From: Bog-159 sp035499555
Lineage (GTDB): Bacteria > Acidobacteriota > Terriglobia > Bryobacterales > Bryobacteraceae
NCBI GenBank assembly: GCA_035499555.1
Contig: DATJYO010000069.1
Span: forward strand, 3,961 to 67,960
Direction of reading: 5' to 3'
DNA: 64,000 bases
Below the pieces are notes generated by a model. It was not told the DNA's origin. It saw only the letters and a list, made by a program, of their open reading frames with translations, and made no database searches. A program made the position numbers and the translations under genes. This document shows positions 17,359 through 24,102 of the stretch, one piece after another. Each line of letters opens with the position of its first letter. Within the stretch, counting starts at the first letter, position 1.

Positions 17359-17862
17359 ATGGTTCGATTGACTACGGCGCTGCTGGCGGGCGCGATCTTC
17401 GCCGGGCCGGTTCTGGCGCAGGATATTAACGGGATCTTCGTGGATCATTGGAAGACGTCGAAGAAGTACATGCTGGCGCTGGCCGAGCAGATGCCCGCCG
17501 GGGACTACGGATTCAAACCGAATCCCGCAGAGATGAGCTTCGGCCAGCAGATGGCGCACATCGCCGGCGCCAACAGCTTCTTCTTCGCCACCATCTCGGG
17601 GCAAAAAGATCCCATCGCCAAGCCCACGCAGTTCGACAAGGCCAGCGTGCTGAAGATGCTGAATACCTCGTACGACTTCGCGATTGCCACGCTGGAGAAC
17701 CTCAAACCCGAGCAACTGCACGCCACCTACGACTCGCCGGACGGCAAGATGACCGGTGTCGAACTGCTGCTGCTGGCGACCGACCACACGGCCCACCACC
17801 GGGGCCAGTGCATCGTTTACTTGCGGGCCAAAGGCATCAAGCCGGCGAATTACGAATTCTAA
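17359..17862 (+). CDS. secreted DinB-family protein
   Basis: 167 residues with a signal peptide (1-20, cleavage near VLAQ) and a strong Shine-Dalgarno AAAGGAGGG. The four-helix DinB fold is indicated by HWKTSKKYMLALAEQMP, the His in QQMAHIAG (His67) and the HTAHH pair (His143, His147), which together would bind one metal ion. DinB proteins are often thiol transferases, but exported versions are abundant in Acidobacteriota with no assigned reaction. It stands alone, convergent with groES 16 bases downstream. Confidence 0.85.
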   Translation: MVRLTTALLAGAIFAGPVLAQDINGIFVDHWKTSKKYMLALAEQMPAGDYGFKPNPAEMSFGQQMAHIAGANSFFFATISGQKDPIAKPTQFDKASVLKMLNTSYDFAIATLENLKPEQLHATYDSPDGKMTGVELLLLATDHTAHHRGQCIVYLRAKGIKPANYEF

Positions 17863-17878
17863 CGCCGTCCCGGCTGTC

Positions 17879-18166
17879 TTATTCCAGGACGCCCAGAATC
17901 TCGTCCTCTTTGAGGATCAGGTAGTCTTCACCGCTCAGCTTGACTTCCGAGCCGGAATACTTGCCGAACAGGATGCGGTCGCCGGTCTTGACCTCGGGCG
18001 GCATGCGTTCGCCGTTCTCGAGCAGTTTGCCGCTCCCCACCGCGTACACCTCTCCCTGTTGCGGTTTCTCTTTGGCCGTATCGGGGATGATGATGCCTCC
18101 CCGGCGGATTTCGCCTTCATCCAGGCGTTTGATGACAACACGATCGTGCAAAGGACGTAGTTCCAA
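17879..18166 (-). CDS. groES: co-chaperonin GroES
   Basis: 95 residues, standard length. The start is TTG at 18166, supported by AGGAGAT about six bases upstream; the protein begins ELRPLHDRVVIKRLDEGE. The mobile-loop region reads EGEIRRGGIIIPDTAKEKPQQGEVYAVG, and the C-terminus EDYLILKEDEILGVLE is typical. GroES caps the GroEL chamber during protein folding. No groEL follows: the next gene is convergent DinB, so this is a solo copy. A TATAAT box lies at 18189-18194 and no CIRCE-type inverted repeat was seen. Confidence 0.95.
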   Translation of the reverse strand: MELRPLHDRVVIKRLDEGEIRRGGIIIPDTAKEKPQQGEVYAVGSGKLLENGERMPPEVKTGDRILFGKYSGSEVKLSGEDYLILKEDEILGVLE

Positions 18167-18188
18167 GTCGATCTCCTATCGTTCAAAA

Positions 18189-18194
18189 ATTATA
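18189..18194 (-). promoter_or_regulatory. -10 box (TATAAT) for groES
   Basis: A consensus TATAAT on the minus strand 22 bases before the groES TTG. Here, unlike the leaderless genes, a short leader with AGGAG fits between. No clear -35 and no heat-shock operator are visible. Confidence 0.5.
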
Positions 18195-18203
18195 ACGCGG
18201 CTG

Positions 18204-19724
18204 TCAGTCCAAGGCTTCGGCGAGGCAGCGGCCCACGGCGCCTGACGGCGTCTGGATTTCCAGGTAGGTGGCCAGCGTGGGCGCGATGTCATAGACAGTG
18301 GCCGGCCCGTTGAAGCGCCCCGCGCGAAAGCCAGGTCCCATGAAGATCACCGGGACGTGCGCATCGTAGTTGAAGATGCTCCCGTGCGTGGTGCCCTTGC
18401 TGCCGCCGTACAGCCAGTAGGGTTCCAGCAGAACATAAAGATCGGGGCTGCGCGGCGCATAGAATCCGTTGGCGACGCGGCGGCCGGCCTGGTCCTCCAT
18501 GGCTACGCCGCTGGCCAGCAGCTCTGCCGGATAAGCGCGAAAGACGTGCGGCACGCGGCGCGCGGCTTCGGCGGCCACTCGTTCCACCTCCGCCGGATCG
18601 AGCTTTTTCTGCCGGATCAGATCCTGATTGAGGTAGAGAGCCACATCCGGACCATTGAGGATCCATGGGCCTTCACCGAATTTCTCGTCCAGCGCGGCCT
18701 CCACGGCTTTGCGGATGACGCCCGGGGCCACGCGTCCGCCGGGCATGCGGCGCGCTTGGTTCACTTCCGGCACGGCCACGACGCCGTGATCCGCCGTCAT
18801 GACCACCAGCACGTTGTCCGCTCCCACCGTGGCCTCCAGGAAGGCGAAGAAACGTCCGAACACGCGATCGGTCTCCAGGCACATCTCGTGCACCTCGGGC
18901 GAGTCCGGCCCGTAGGCGTGGCCCACGTAATCGTTGGCGGAAAAGCTCACGGTCAGCAGATCGGTCGCACCCCGCTTGCCGAGCTTCTCGGATTGAATCG
19001 CGTGCTCGGCGAACTTCTCGATGAGCTCGTTGCCGAATGGACTGCCTTCGAGCGCCGCATACACGGAGTTGTCGTCCGGCAGAACGTGGTTCAGCCAGTG
19101 CGCGTGGCGGTAGCCGTCGCCGGGGCGTGCGGCGTTGTAACTCTTGACCCATTCCGGCAAGTCGGCGAAATAATAGCTGCTGCTGACGAAGCTGCCGGCA
19201 CGCGGATCGAACCAATACGCGCCATCGGCCATGTGGCCGGCGGGCAGGATGGCGCTGCGGTCTTTGAGCGAAATGCCGATGACCTTGCTGCCGGCGCGGG
19301 CGATCTTCAACTCATCGCCGACCGTGCTGACCAGCAGGCGCCGAGGTGATGCCCCGCTGCCCGCGGCGCCCAGCATTTGGACCGAATCGTCGGTGATGCT
19401 GGCGACCGTCTTGCCGGTTTCGCGATCGTACCATTCGTTGCCGACGATGCCGCTCATCGACGGCGTGGCGCCGGTCATATAGGCGCTGTGACCCACGGCC
19501 GTCACCGTGGGGTAATGTTCGTAGCGCGCGTTGGTAAAGACGGCCCCGCGCGTGAGAAGCCGGTCCAGACCTGCGTGATACTCGCCGCGGAAGCGAGTCA
19601 GATAGTCGTAGCGGAACTGGTCCACCACGATGGCCACCACCAGCTTGGGAGGGGCGGCCGCCAGCGCATTCGCGGCCAGGACAAGAATCAGGAGAACCGT
19701 AATTCGGAGTCGGGGCATAAACAT
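18204..19724 (-). CDS. PafA-like alkaline phosphatase, secreted
   Basis: 506 residues from the ATG at 19724; the ATG at 19718 is eight bases after a TATGAT box and may be the true start. The signal peptide is LLILVLAANALAAA. Metal and catalytic elements occur in family order: VVDQFRYD (Asp35), the nucleophile region YPTVTAVGHSAYMTG (Thr73 or Thr75), SANDYVGHAYGPDSP, VMTADHGV and GTTHGS. This matches the nucleotide pyrophosphatase/phosphodiesterase-like group that includes PafA, a calcium-activated broad phosphomonoesterase. It probably releases phosphate from organic compounds outside the cytoplasmic membrane. Confidence 0.9.
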   Translation of the reverse strand: MFMPRLRITVLLILVLAANALAAAPPKLVVAIVVDQFRYDYLTRFRGEYHAGLDRLLTRGAVFTNARYEHYPTVTAVGHSAYMTGATPSMSGIVGNEWYDRETGKTVASITDDSVQMLGAAGSGASPRRLLVSTVGDELKIARAGSKVIGISLKDRSAILPAGHMADGAYWFDPRAGSFVSSSYYFADLPEWVKSYNAARPGDGYRHAHWLNHVLPDDNSVYAALEGSPFGNELIEKFAEHAIQSEKLGKRGATDLLTVSFSANDYVGHAYGPDSPEVHEMCLETDRVFGRFFAFLEATVGADNVLVVMTADHGVVAVPEVNQARRMPGGRVAPGVIRKAVEAALDEKFGEGPWILNGPDVALYLNQDLIRQKKLDPAEVERVAAEAARRVPHVFRAYPAELLASGVAMEDQAGRRVANGFYAPRSPDLYVLLEPYWLYGGSKGTTHGSIFNYDAHVPVIFMGPGFRAGRFNGPATVYDIAPTLATYLEIQTPSGAVGRCLAEALD

Positions 19725-19726
19725 CC

Positions 19727-19732
19727 ATCATA
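19727..19732 (-). promoter_or_regulatory. -10 box (TATGAT) for the PafA-like gene
   Basis: TATGAT lies eight bases before the second in-frame ATG (19718) and two bases before the first (19724). The spacing favours 19718 as a leaderless start. Confidence 0.4.
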
Positions 19733-19760
19733 ATGGCGGGCCGTTATACTGAGGGTTCGG

Positions 19761-21242
19761 ATGCATCCCAGAGAATGGCGCCGCTACCCGTTGGTGTACG
19801 AGATCAACACCTGGGTGTGGCTGTCGAGCCTCGGCGAAAAGTCGGGTACCGCTGTCAAACTGGATTCGGTCCCCCCTGCGGAATGGGACGCCATCGCCGG
19901 GTTCGGCCTGGATGCCGTATGGCTGATGGGGGTTTGGGAACGGAGCCCCGCGAGTAGCGCCATTTCCAATCAGAATCCAGGCCTGTTGCACGAGTTCCGT
20001 CGCGCCCTGCCGGATTTCCAGCTTCGCGATAACGTCGGCTCCGCGTATTCCGTGCGCGGCTACGCGGTCGATCCGGCACTGGGCGGCCGGGAAGGCCTAG
20101 CGGCGGCCCGCCGGGAACTGGCCAGGCGCGGCATGCGGCTGCTGCTCGACTTCGTACCGAATCACGTGGCGCCGGACCACCCGTGGGCCAGCAGCAACCC
20201 GGAGTATTTCATTCGGGGAAACGCGCAAGACGCAGAGAGAGAGCCGACGTCGTTCGCCGAGGTGAATGGGCAGGTGTTCGCCTGCGGGCGTGACCCCTAC
20301 TTTCCCGCCTGGGAGGATGTGTTGCAGCTTAACGCGTTCCATCCCGGACTCCGCCAGGCGGCGCTGGAGACGATCGCGGACATCGCCTCCCAGAGCGACG
20401 GCATCCGCTGCGACATGGCCATGCTGCTGCTAAACTCCATTTTCGAATCCACTTGGGGCAGCCGCGCCGGCCGCCGGCCTCTGACGGAATACTGGACCGA
20501 CATCATCCCGGCCATCAAAAAAACGCACCCGGACTTCCTCTTCATCGCCGAGGCTTATTGGGACAAGGAGTGGGACCTGCAGCAGCTCGGGTTCGACTTC
20601 TGCTACGACAAGCGGCTGTACGACCGGCTGGCGCACGACTCCGCGGAGAGCGTCCGGCTGCATTTGTGCGCTGATCCCGGGTACCAGGCCAAGCTCATCC
20701 GATTTATCGAAAACCACGACGAACCGCGCGCGGCGGACGCTTTCTCTCCGTCGCGCCACCAGGCCGCCGCGGTCACCATGGCCACGCTGCCGGGCGCCCG
20801 CATGTTCCATGAAGGCCAGTTTGAAGGGCGGCGCGCGAGGATACCGGTCTTTCTAAGCAGGCGCCAGGACGAGCCCGCGGACCGCACGTTGATGGAGTTT
20901 TACCGGAAGCTCCTGGCCACAATCGGCGCCCCCGTCTTTCACGACGGACACTGGCGTCTGTGCGAGCGGAGCGGCTGGCCGGACAACGCCAGCTTTCAGA
21001 ACGTGGTTCCCTGGAGCTGGACCCGGGAAGATGACCGGTATCTGATCGTGGTGAATCTCAGTAACGACGCCGCGCAGGCGCGCGTTCGCGTTCCGTGGCG
21101 CGGCCTCGAAGGCAAGAGCTGGCGGCTGCGGGATGTTCTCTCCGGTGTCACTTACGAGCGCGACGGCCAGGAGCTACAAAGCGCCGGCATGTATGTGGGA
21201 CTCGGCCCCTGGAATTATCATTTCCTGGCAGTGAGTGCTTGA
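19761..21242 (+). CDS. GH13 alpha-amylase-family glycoside hydrolase, cytoplasmic
   Basis: 493 residues without a signal peptide. The four GH13 regions are present: LLLDFVPNHV (Asp130-His135), GIRCDMAML with the nucleophile Asp218, FIAEAYW with the acid/base Glu264, and FIENHDEPR with His319-Asp320. A C-terminal beta-sandwich follows (YLIVVNLSNDAAQARVRVPW). The barrel starts YPLVYEINTWVWL, as in maltogenic and trehalose-related enzymes rather than secreted amylases. The exact alpha-glucan reaction is not determined. It ends 12 bases before the 3' end of the split tRNA-Val on the other strand. TATACT at 19745-19750 is a candidate -10. Confidence 0.88.
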   Translation: MHPREWRRYPLVYEINTWVWLSSLGEKSGTAVKLDSVPPAEWDAIAGFGLDAVWLMGVWERSPASSAISNQNPGLLHEFRRALPDFQLRDNVGSAYSVRGYAVDPALGGREGLAAARRELARRGMRLLLDFVPNHVAPDHPWASSNPEYFIRGNAQDAEREPTSFAEVNGQVFACGRDPYFPAWEDVLQLNAFHPGLRQAALETIADIASQSDGIRCDMAMLLLNSIFESTWGSRAGRRPLTEYWTDIIPAIKKTHPDFLFIAEAYWDKEWDLQQLGFDFCYDKRLYDRLAHDSAESVRLHLCADPGYQAKLIRFIENHDEPRAADAFSPSRHQAAAVTMATLPGARMFHEGQFEGRRARIPVFLSRRQDEPADRTLMEFYRKLLATIGAPVFHDGHWRLCERSGWPDNASFQNVVPWSWTREDDRYLIVVNLSNDAAQARVRVPWRGLEGKSWRLRDVLSGVTYERDGQELQSAGMYVGLGPWNYHFLAVSA

Positions 21243-21254
21243 GGGGCTCGGATG

Positions 21255-21303
21255 TGGTGGGCGGTCGCGGGCTCGAACCGCGGACCTCCTGCTTGTAAGG
21301 CAG
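21255..21303 (-). tRNA. tRNA-Val(TAC), 3' half of an interrupted gene
   Basis: Read on the minus strand this is the 3' half of a tRNA from the anticodon loop through the T arm (stem CGCGG/CCGCG) and acceptor strand ACCGCCC, with an encoded CCA at 21255-21257. Its 5' half lies at 23004-23042. Joined at the shared 11-bp core the halves make a 77-base tRNA with perfect acceptor, D, anticodon (CCTGC/GCAGG) and T stems and anticodon TAC. A 1.7-kb insertion separates them, so this half cannot form a working tRNA alone. Confidence 0.9.
21293..21303 (+). repeat. attachment-site direct repeat, left copy (11 bp)
   Basis: TTGTAAGGCAG, identical to 23004-23014. On the minus strand it reads CTGCCTTACAA, covering part of the anticodon stem and the whole anticodon loop of the split tRNA-Val. 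It bounds the inserted DNA and is the probable crossover core. Confidence 0.85.
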
Positions 21304-21430
21304 CCAGTCTGGTCTTTCAAGCCGCTCGTGTTGTTTCAACGGTTTAGACGTGCTTACCGCTGCACAGGGAGACGGAGGTATCTGATCTGGTAGTGATGCA
21401 AATTCTCGCTATGCTACAGTAGTTTTCGAT

Positions 21431-21507
21431 GGGCGCATAGCTCAGTTGGTTAGAGCGCCACCCTTACAAGGTGGAAGTCCAAGGTTCGAGTCCTTGTGCG
21501 CCCACCA
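21431..21507 (+). tRNA. tRNA-Val(TAC), intact, carried by the insertion
   Basis: A complete cloverleaf: acceptor GGGCGCA/TGCGCCC, D stem GCTC/GAGC, anticodon stem CCACC/GGTGG with loop CTTACAA (anticodon TAC), T stem CAAGG/CCTTG, A discriminator at 21504 and encoded CCA at 21505-21507. It lies inside the element, opposite in strand to the interrupted tRNA-Val, and differs from it in acceptor, anticodon and T stems, so it is not a simple duplicate. It can supply the function lost by the split gene. Confidence 0.96.
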
Positions 21508-21623
21508 TCCAGCCGCAACGCCGTCCCACGCTGTTCACAGAAGCGCCACCGAAACATAAAACGCAGTCGCTATTTCCAATCTCCTTGTAGGTGCGCAATC
21601 GGCTACGATGATTCAGGTGTTTC

Positions 21624-22412
21624 ATGATGCGTTTTCGAGAGCTTTTCGTTGGCACGGCAGCGATGTTCCTGCTTGCGCCGAATCAGTTCGCCCAAGGCAT
21701 TTCGCCAGCATCGGTTCAGCGGCTATTTCCGCCTGAAGCCAAGATCATCGAAGCGGCGAACGTGATAATAGAAAGTTCCGATAGTCGGACTCTGGTTTTG
21801 TGGATGCTTCACGGCAAAAAGGTTGTGCGGCAAGGTGATCTTGGGTGCGGTGATTTTCTCTATGGCGACCACTGGTATGGCCCCACCCGTCTTTCTCTCG
21901 TCGATCTGACGCACTCGAAAATCATCAATACCGTTGAGATCCGTGGCCTTTACGAAGGATCGGATGATGATGAACACGGCTTTCCTATTCCTTTCTACGT
22001 CTCCAAGGATGAACCGTACTTTGTGCCACGCAGCGACACGAAGGGAGAAGGCACGCCCAAGATTCTCAACCTCCAAGACCTAACCGGAGAGGGTGTCGTT
22101 GGACAGTTCGCCCTGTTTGAATATGAGGCTTGTGGGGTTTCACTTACTACCGTGTTAGGATACAGCCGAAACACGGATTCGGCAAAGCAGTTTCCTGTTG
22201 AAGTTGTCGAACCCGGCGAAAAGGCTGAACTCGTTACCTGGATTTCGCACGTTTTCGGCGAAAAGCCTTTTCAACCGGGTCGCTGGAACGTAACTTGGGA
22301 TCCAGGCCACGGGTGTGATTGCACTATACAGGAAGAAGTTGCGTTCGATGTGAGCAGACAGCTTTTTGTTGATAGGAGGAAGGTCACTCCCTATCCCGCT
22401 GCCCCGAAATGA
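21624..22412 (+). CDS. secreted protein of unknown function, element cargo
   Basis: 262 residues (ATG at 21624; a second ATG follows at once). A signal peptide (about 1-24, ending NQFAQG) precedes a mixed alpha/beta protein with no motif I recognise. Visible features are CGDFLYGDHWYGPTRLSLVDL, an acidic patch EGSDDDEHG, and WDPGHGCDCTIQEEV with two close cysteines near the C-terminus. Codon use is less GC-biased than in flanking genes, in line with acquisition on the element. It overlaps the convergent recombinase remnant by 29 bases. Confidence 0.75.
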   Translation: MMRFRELFVGTAAMFLLAPNQFAQGISPASVQRLFPPEAKIIEAANVIIESSDSRTLVLWMLHGKKVVRQGDLGCGDFLYGDHWYGPTRLSLVDLTHSKIINTVEIRGLYEGSDDDEHGFPIPFYVSKDEPYFVPRSDTKGEGTPKILNLQDLTGEGVVGQFALFEYEACGVSLTTVLGYSRNTDSAKQFPVEVVEPGEKAELVTWISHVFGEKPFQPGRWNVTWDPGHGCDCTIQEEVAFDVSRQLFVDRRKVTPYPAAPK

Positions 22413-23003
22413 CCGTCTGCTTAATTATCTGATTGATCGCAAACCCGTGCCACCGCTTGTTGGGAGTACGTGCGGGAACGCCTTCGCTGTTAAATCTTGC
22501 CGCAATGCGATCATAGGCCATGCCAGTGGCTCTAAGCTCTTTCATCCGGTCAATGGTGGCCTGTTCGCATTCCGTCGCACCATAGGGCTTGCGGCCTTCA
22601 CAGCGGCCTGTCCTGGCCTTCGTGCGTTGGCGTGCGCCCCGGAGCTTCAGAACGATGTTGGCCTTTTCGCATTGTGCAATGCCCCTTGAAACTGCGGGAA
22701 CATGACCCGGCCAGGATCGTCTTTCATCAAGTCCGGTTCTTCCACGAGATCAGTTCAAATCCGTGCCGCTTCAGTTCAGCAATGATGCTTTCCTGGACAT
22801 ACAGGCTCCGTGCAAGCCGGTCCAGTCGCTCGATAAGAATTAGGCGAACGCCGTTTGCATGGAGAGCGGAAAGCATCTCCATGAAAGCGGGCCTGTCCTT
22901 CAGTTCCTTTTCGCCACTGACACCACGCTCCTTGAAAATGCGGACCACCTTGATGTCGTTAGCGGCGGCGTAGCGGCTGATGCTCTGAACTTGCCGGGTG
23001 TAT
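22384..23003 (-). pseudogene. serine recombinase (resolvase/invertase family), truncated and frameshifted
   Basis: Reading leftward from the tRNA junction, the frame gives YTRQVQSISRYAAAND, then FKERGVSGEKELKDRPAF and RLILIERLDRLARSL, the core of a serine recombinase catalytic domain. The N-terminal part with the Y-x-R-x-S nucleophile motif is missing; the frame enters the tRNA half instead. Near 22730 one base appears lost (frame moves to VEEPDLMKDDPGR), and near 22685 another (frame moves to AQCEKANIVLKLRGARQR). The last frame carries GRCEGRKPYG and RWHGFAINQIIKQ of the recombinase domain and stops at 22384. It cannot make an active enzyme. Confidence 0.85.
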
Positions 23004-23014
23004 TTGTAAGGCAG
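23004..23014 (+). repeat. attachment-site direct repeat, right copy (11 bp)
   Basis: TTGTAAGGCAG, identical to 21293-21303; here it joins the 5' half of tRNA-Val to the truncated recombinase. Confidence 0.85.
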
Positions 23015-23042
23015 GCGCTCTAACCGGCTGAGCTAACCGCCC
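23004..23042 (-). tRNA. tRNA-Val(TAC), 5' half of an interrupted gene
   Basis: The minus strand reads acceptor GGGCGGT, then the D arm (GCTC/GAGC) and the anticodon stem-loop up to CTTACAA. The acceptor pairs exactly with ACCGCCC of the 3' half at 21259-21265. The half ends at the 11-bp repeat where the inserted DNA begins. Confidence 0.9.
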
Positions 23043-23057
23043 ATCGCGGCGATTCCC

Positions 23058-24047
23058 CTATTTTACGACACTTCCGAACGAAGCCACCAAACCGTTCAGC
23101 GCGTGTTCGAGATCGCCTTCACCGTGCAGATACGGCAGCCAGTAACGATCCAGCTCCGCTTTGCCCGGCAAGCCGCGCGCCCAGAGCGCATCGGCGTATG
23201 GATGATGCCCCGGCACCACCTGCGCCGTGGCATATCCGGCGGTGTAGAAAATCAGCGAGTGAAAAAGATTGTGCGGGAAATCGATATGCAGCCGTTCGCC
23301 GATCTCGCGCAGCCGCGGGATCATGGCGTCATCCCACTGGTGTATGGCCTCGTGGAAGATGGTCTCCAGTCCCTCGCTGCCGGCTTCCCCTTCGCTGGTG
23401 CCGGCCATGACGATGAGACGGCCCGCGGTGGAGTAAGCGCCGGCCCAGTTCGCATAGGCGCACATCTGAACCGTCAACCCCTCTTTCGGCCAGGACTGCC
23501 GGTACGCCTTGGTGATGATGTCCGAGATGGGCCGGCCGTAGCGCGCCAGCAGCGCGGTTACCTCGCGGATCCGGGCGCGGTCCGCCGCCGCGTGGCGCTC
23601 CCACCACAGCTTGCGATAGACCGGGGCGGCGTCCTCGAGCACGGCGCGCAGGGGCGCGGGCAGGGCCGTGCCGCCCAGGTTCGACGCGTCGCCGGCCGCG
23701 GCGAGAGCATTGGTGATATCCGTGAGGTCGCGATCGAAGACGGCGTCCATGGGCGAGACGTGCCGTTGATAATACGCCACGGCGCGCTCCCATGCGCCAC
23801 GCTCCTTCGCGGCGGCCGTGTCGATGGTCTTCGCATCGTCCGGCGCGGCGGCCACGGCCCGCCGGCGGCTGTCGGGCGCGCCGTTCCGGGCCCTGCCCAG
23901 CACGTAGAGGAAATGGTGCAGGTTCATCCAGAGCGTGGCGCGAAACGTGAACAGCGGCTGGCCGGCGGATGTTTCCGGCGCTCCCGGCGATGGTTGGGCG
24001 CACGCCGGCAGCGCCAGAAGCAAGGCGCCCAGGAATAGCTTCCGCAT
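23058..24047 (-). CDS. exported HExxH protein, possible metallopeptidase
   Basis: 329 residues with an N-terminal signal (RKLFLGALLLALPACAQ) that could be a lipoprotein signal with Cys16, although Pro before Ala is unusual in a lipobox. ETIFHEAIHQWDD holds a zinc-peptidase HExxH motif. A downstream HNLFHSLIFYTAGYATAQ may supply another ligand. No family name comes to mind, and the glutamate-type third ligand of gluzincins is not certain. It is divergent from rel with a 55-base spacer; its stop lies 15 bases from the tRNA half. Confidence 0.7.
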   Translation of the reverse strand: MRKLFLGALLLALPACAQPSPGAPETSAGQPLFTFRATLWMNLHHFLYVLGRARNGAPDSRRRAVAAAPDDAKTIDTAAAKERGAWERAVAYYQRHVSPMDAVFDRDLTDITNALAAAGDASNLGGTALPAPLRAVLEDAAPVYRKLWWERHAAADRARIREVTALLARYGRPISDIITKAYRQSWPKEGLTVQMCAYANWAGAYSTAGRLIVMAGTSEGEAGSEGLETIFHEAIHQWDDAMIPRLREIGERLHIDFPHNLFHSLIFYTAGYATAQVVPGHHPYADALWARGLPGKAELDRYWLPYLHGEGDLEHALNGLVASFGSVVK

Positions 24048-24089
24048 CTCTCGATCGTCTCACGTGCGAAACCATCCGCGGGACTCGGC

Positions 24090-24095
24090 TACAAT
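24090..24095 (+). promoter_or_regulatory. -10 box (TACAAT) for rel
   Basis: TACAAT, then seven bases, then the GTG at 24103. There is no Shine-Dalgarno sequence, so the rel transcript is probably leaderless. Confidence 0.5.
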
Positions 24096-24102
24096 TGGAT
24101 TA

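Larger units (their letters stand above)
21293..23014. mobile_element. 1.7-kb integrative element remnant in a tRNA-Val anticodon loop
   Basis: The 1,711-base unit between two 11-bp direct repeats splits a tRNA-Val(TAC) gene. It contains an intact tRNA-Val(TAC) on the opposite strand, one secreted protein gene and a decayed serine recombinase at the right end. Base composition is visibly poorer in GC than the flanks. No other mobility genes are present, so it is a small or shrunken element, now probably immobile. Bases 21304-21430 between the left repeat and the internal tRNA hold no recognisable gene. Confidence 0.85.

Noticed and set aside
21148..21339. 63-residue minus-strand frame across the left end of the element
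   Set aside because: It reads through the tRNA 3' half; not a gene as it stands, noted only for its continuity with the recombinase frame in a circular form.
22366..22689. 107-residue plus-strand frame between the cargo gene and the recombinase
   Set aside because: It lies over the recombinase remnant, whose minus-strand frames match the known family.
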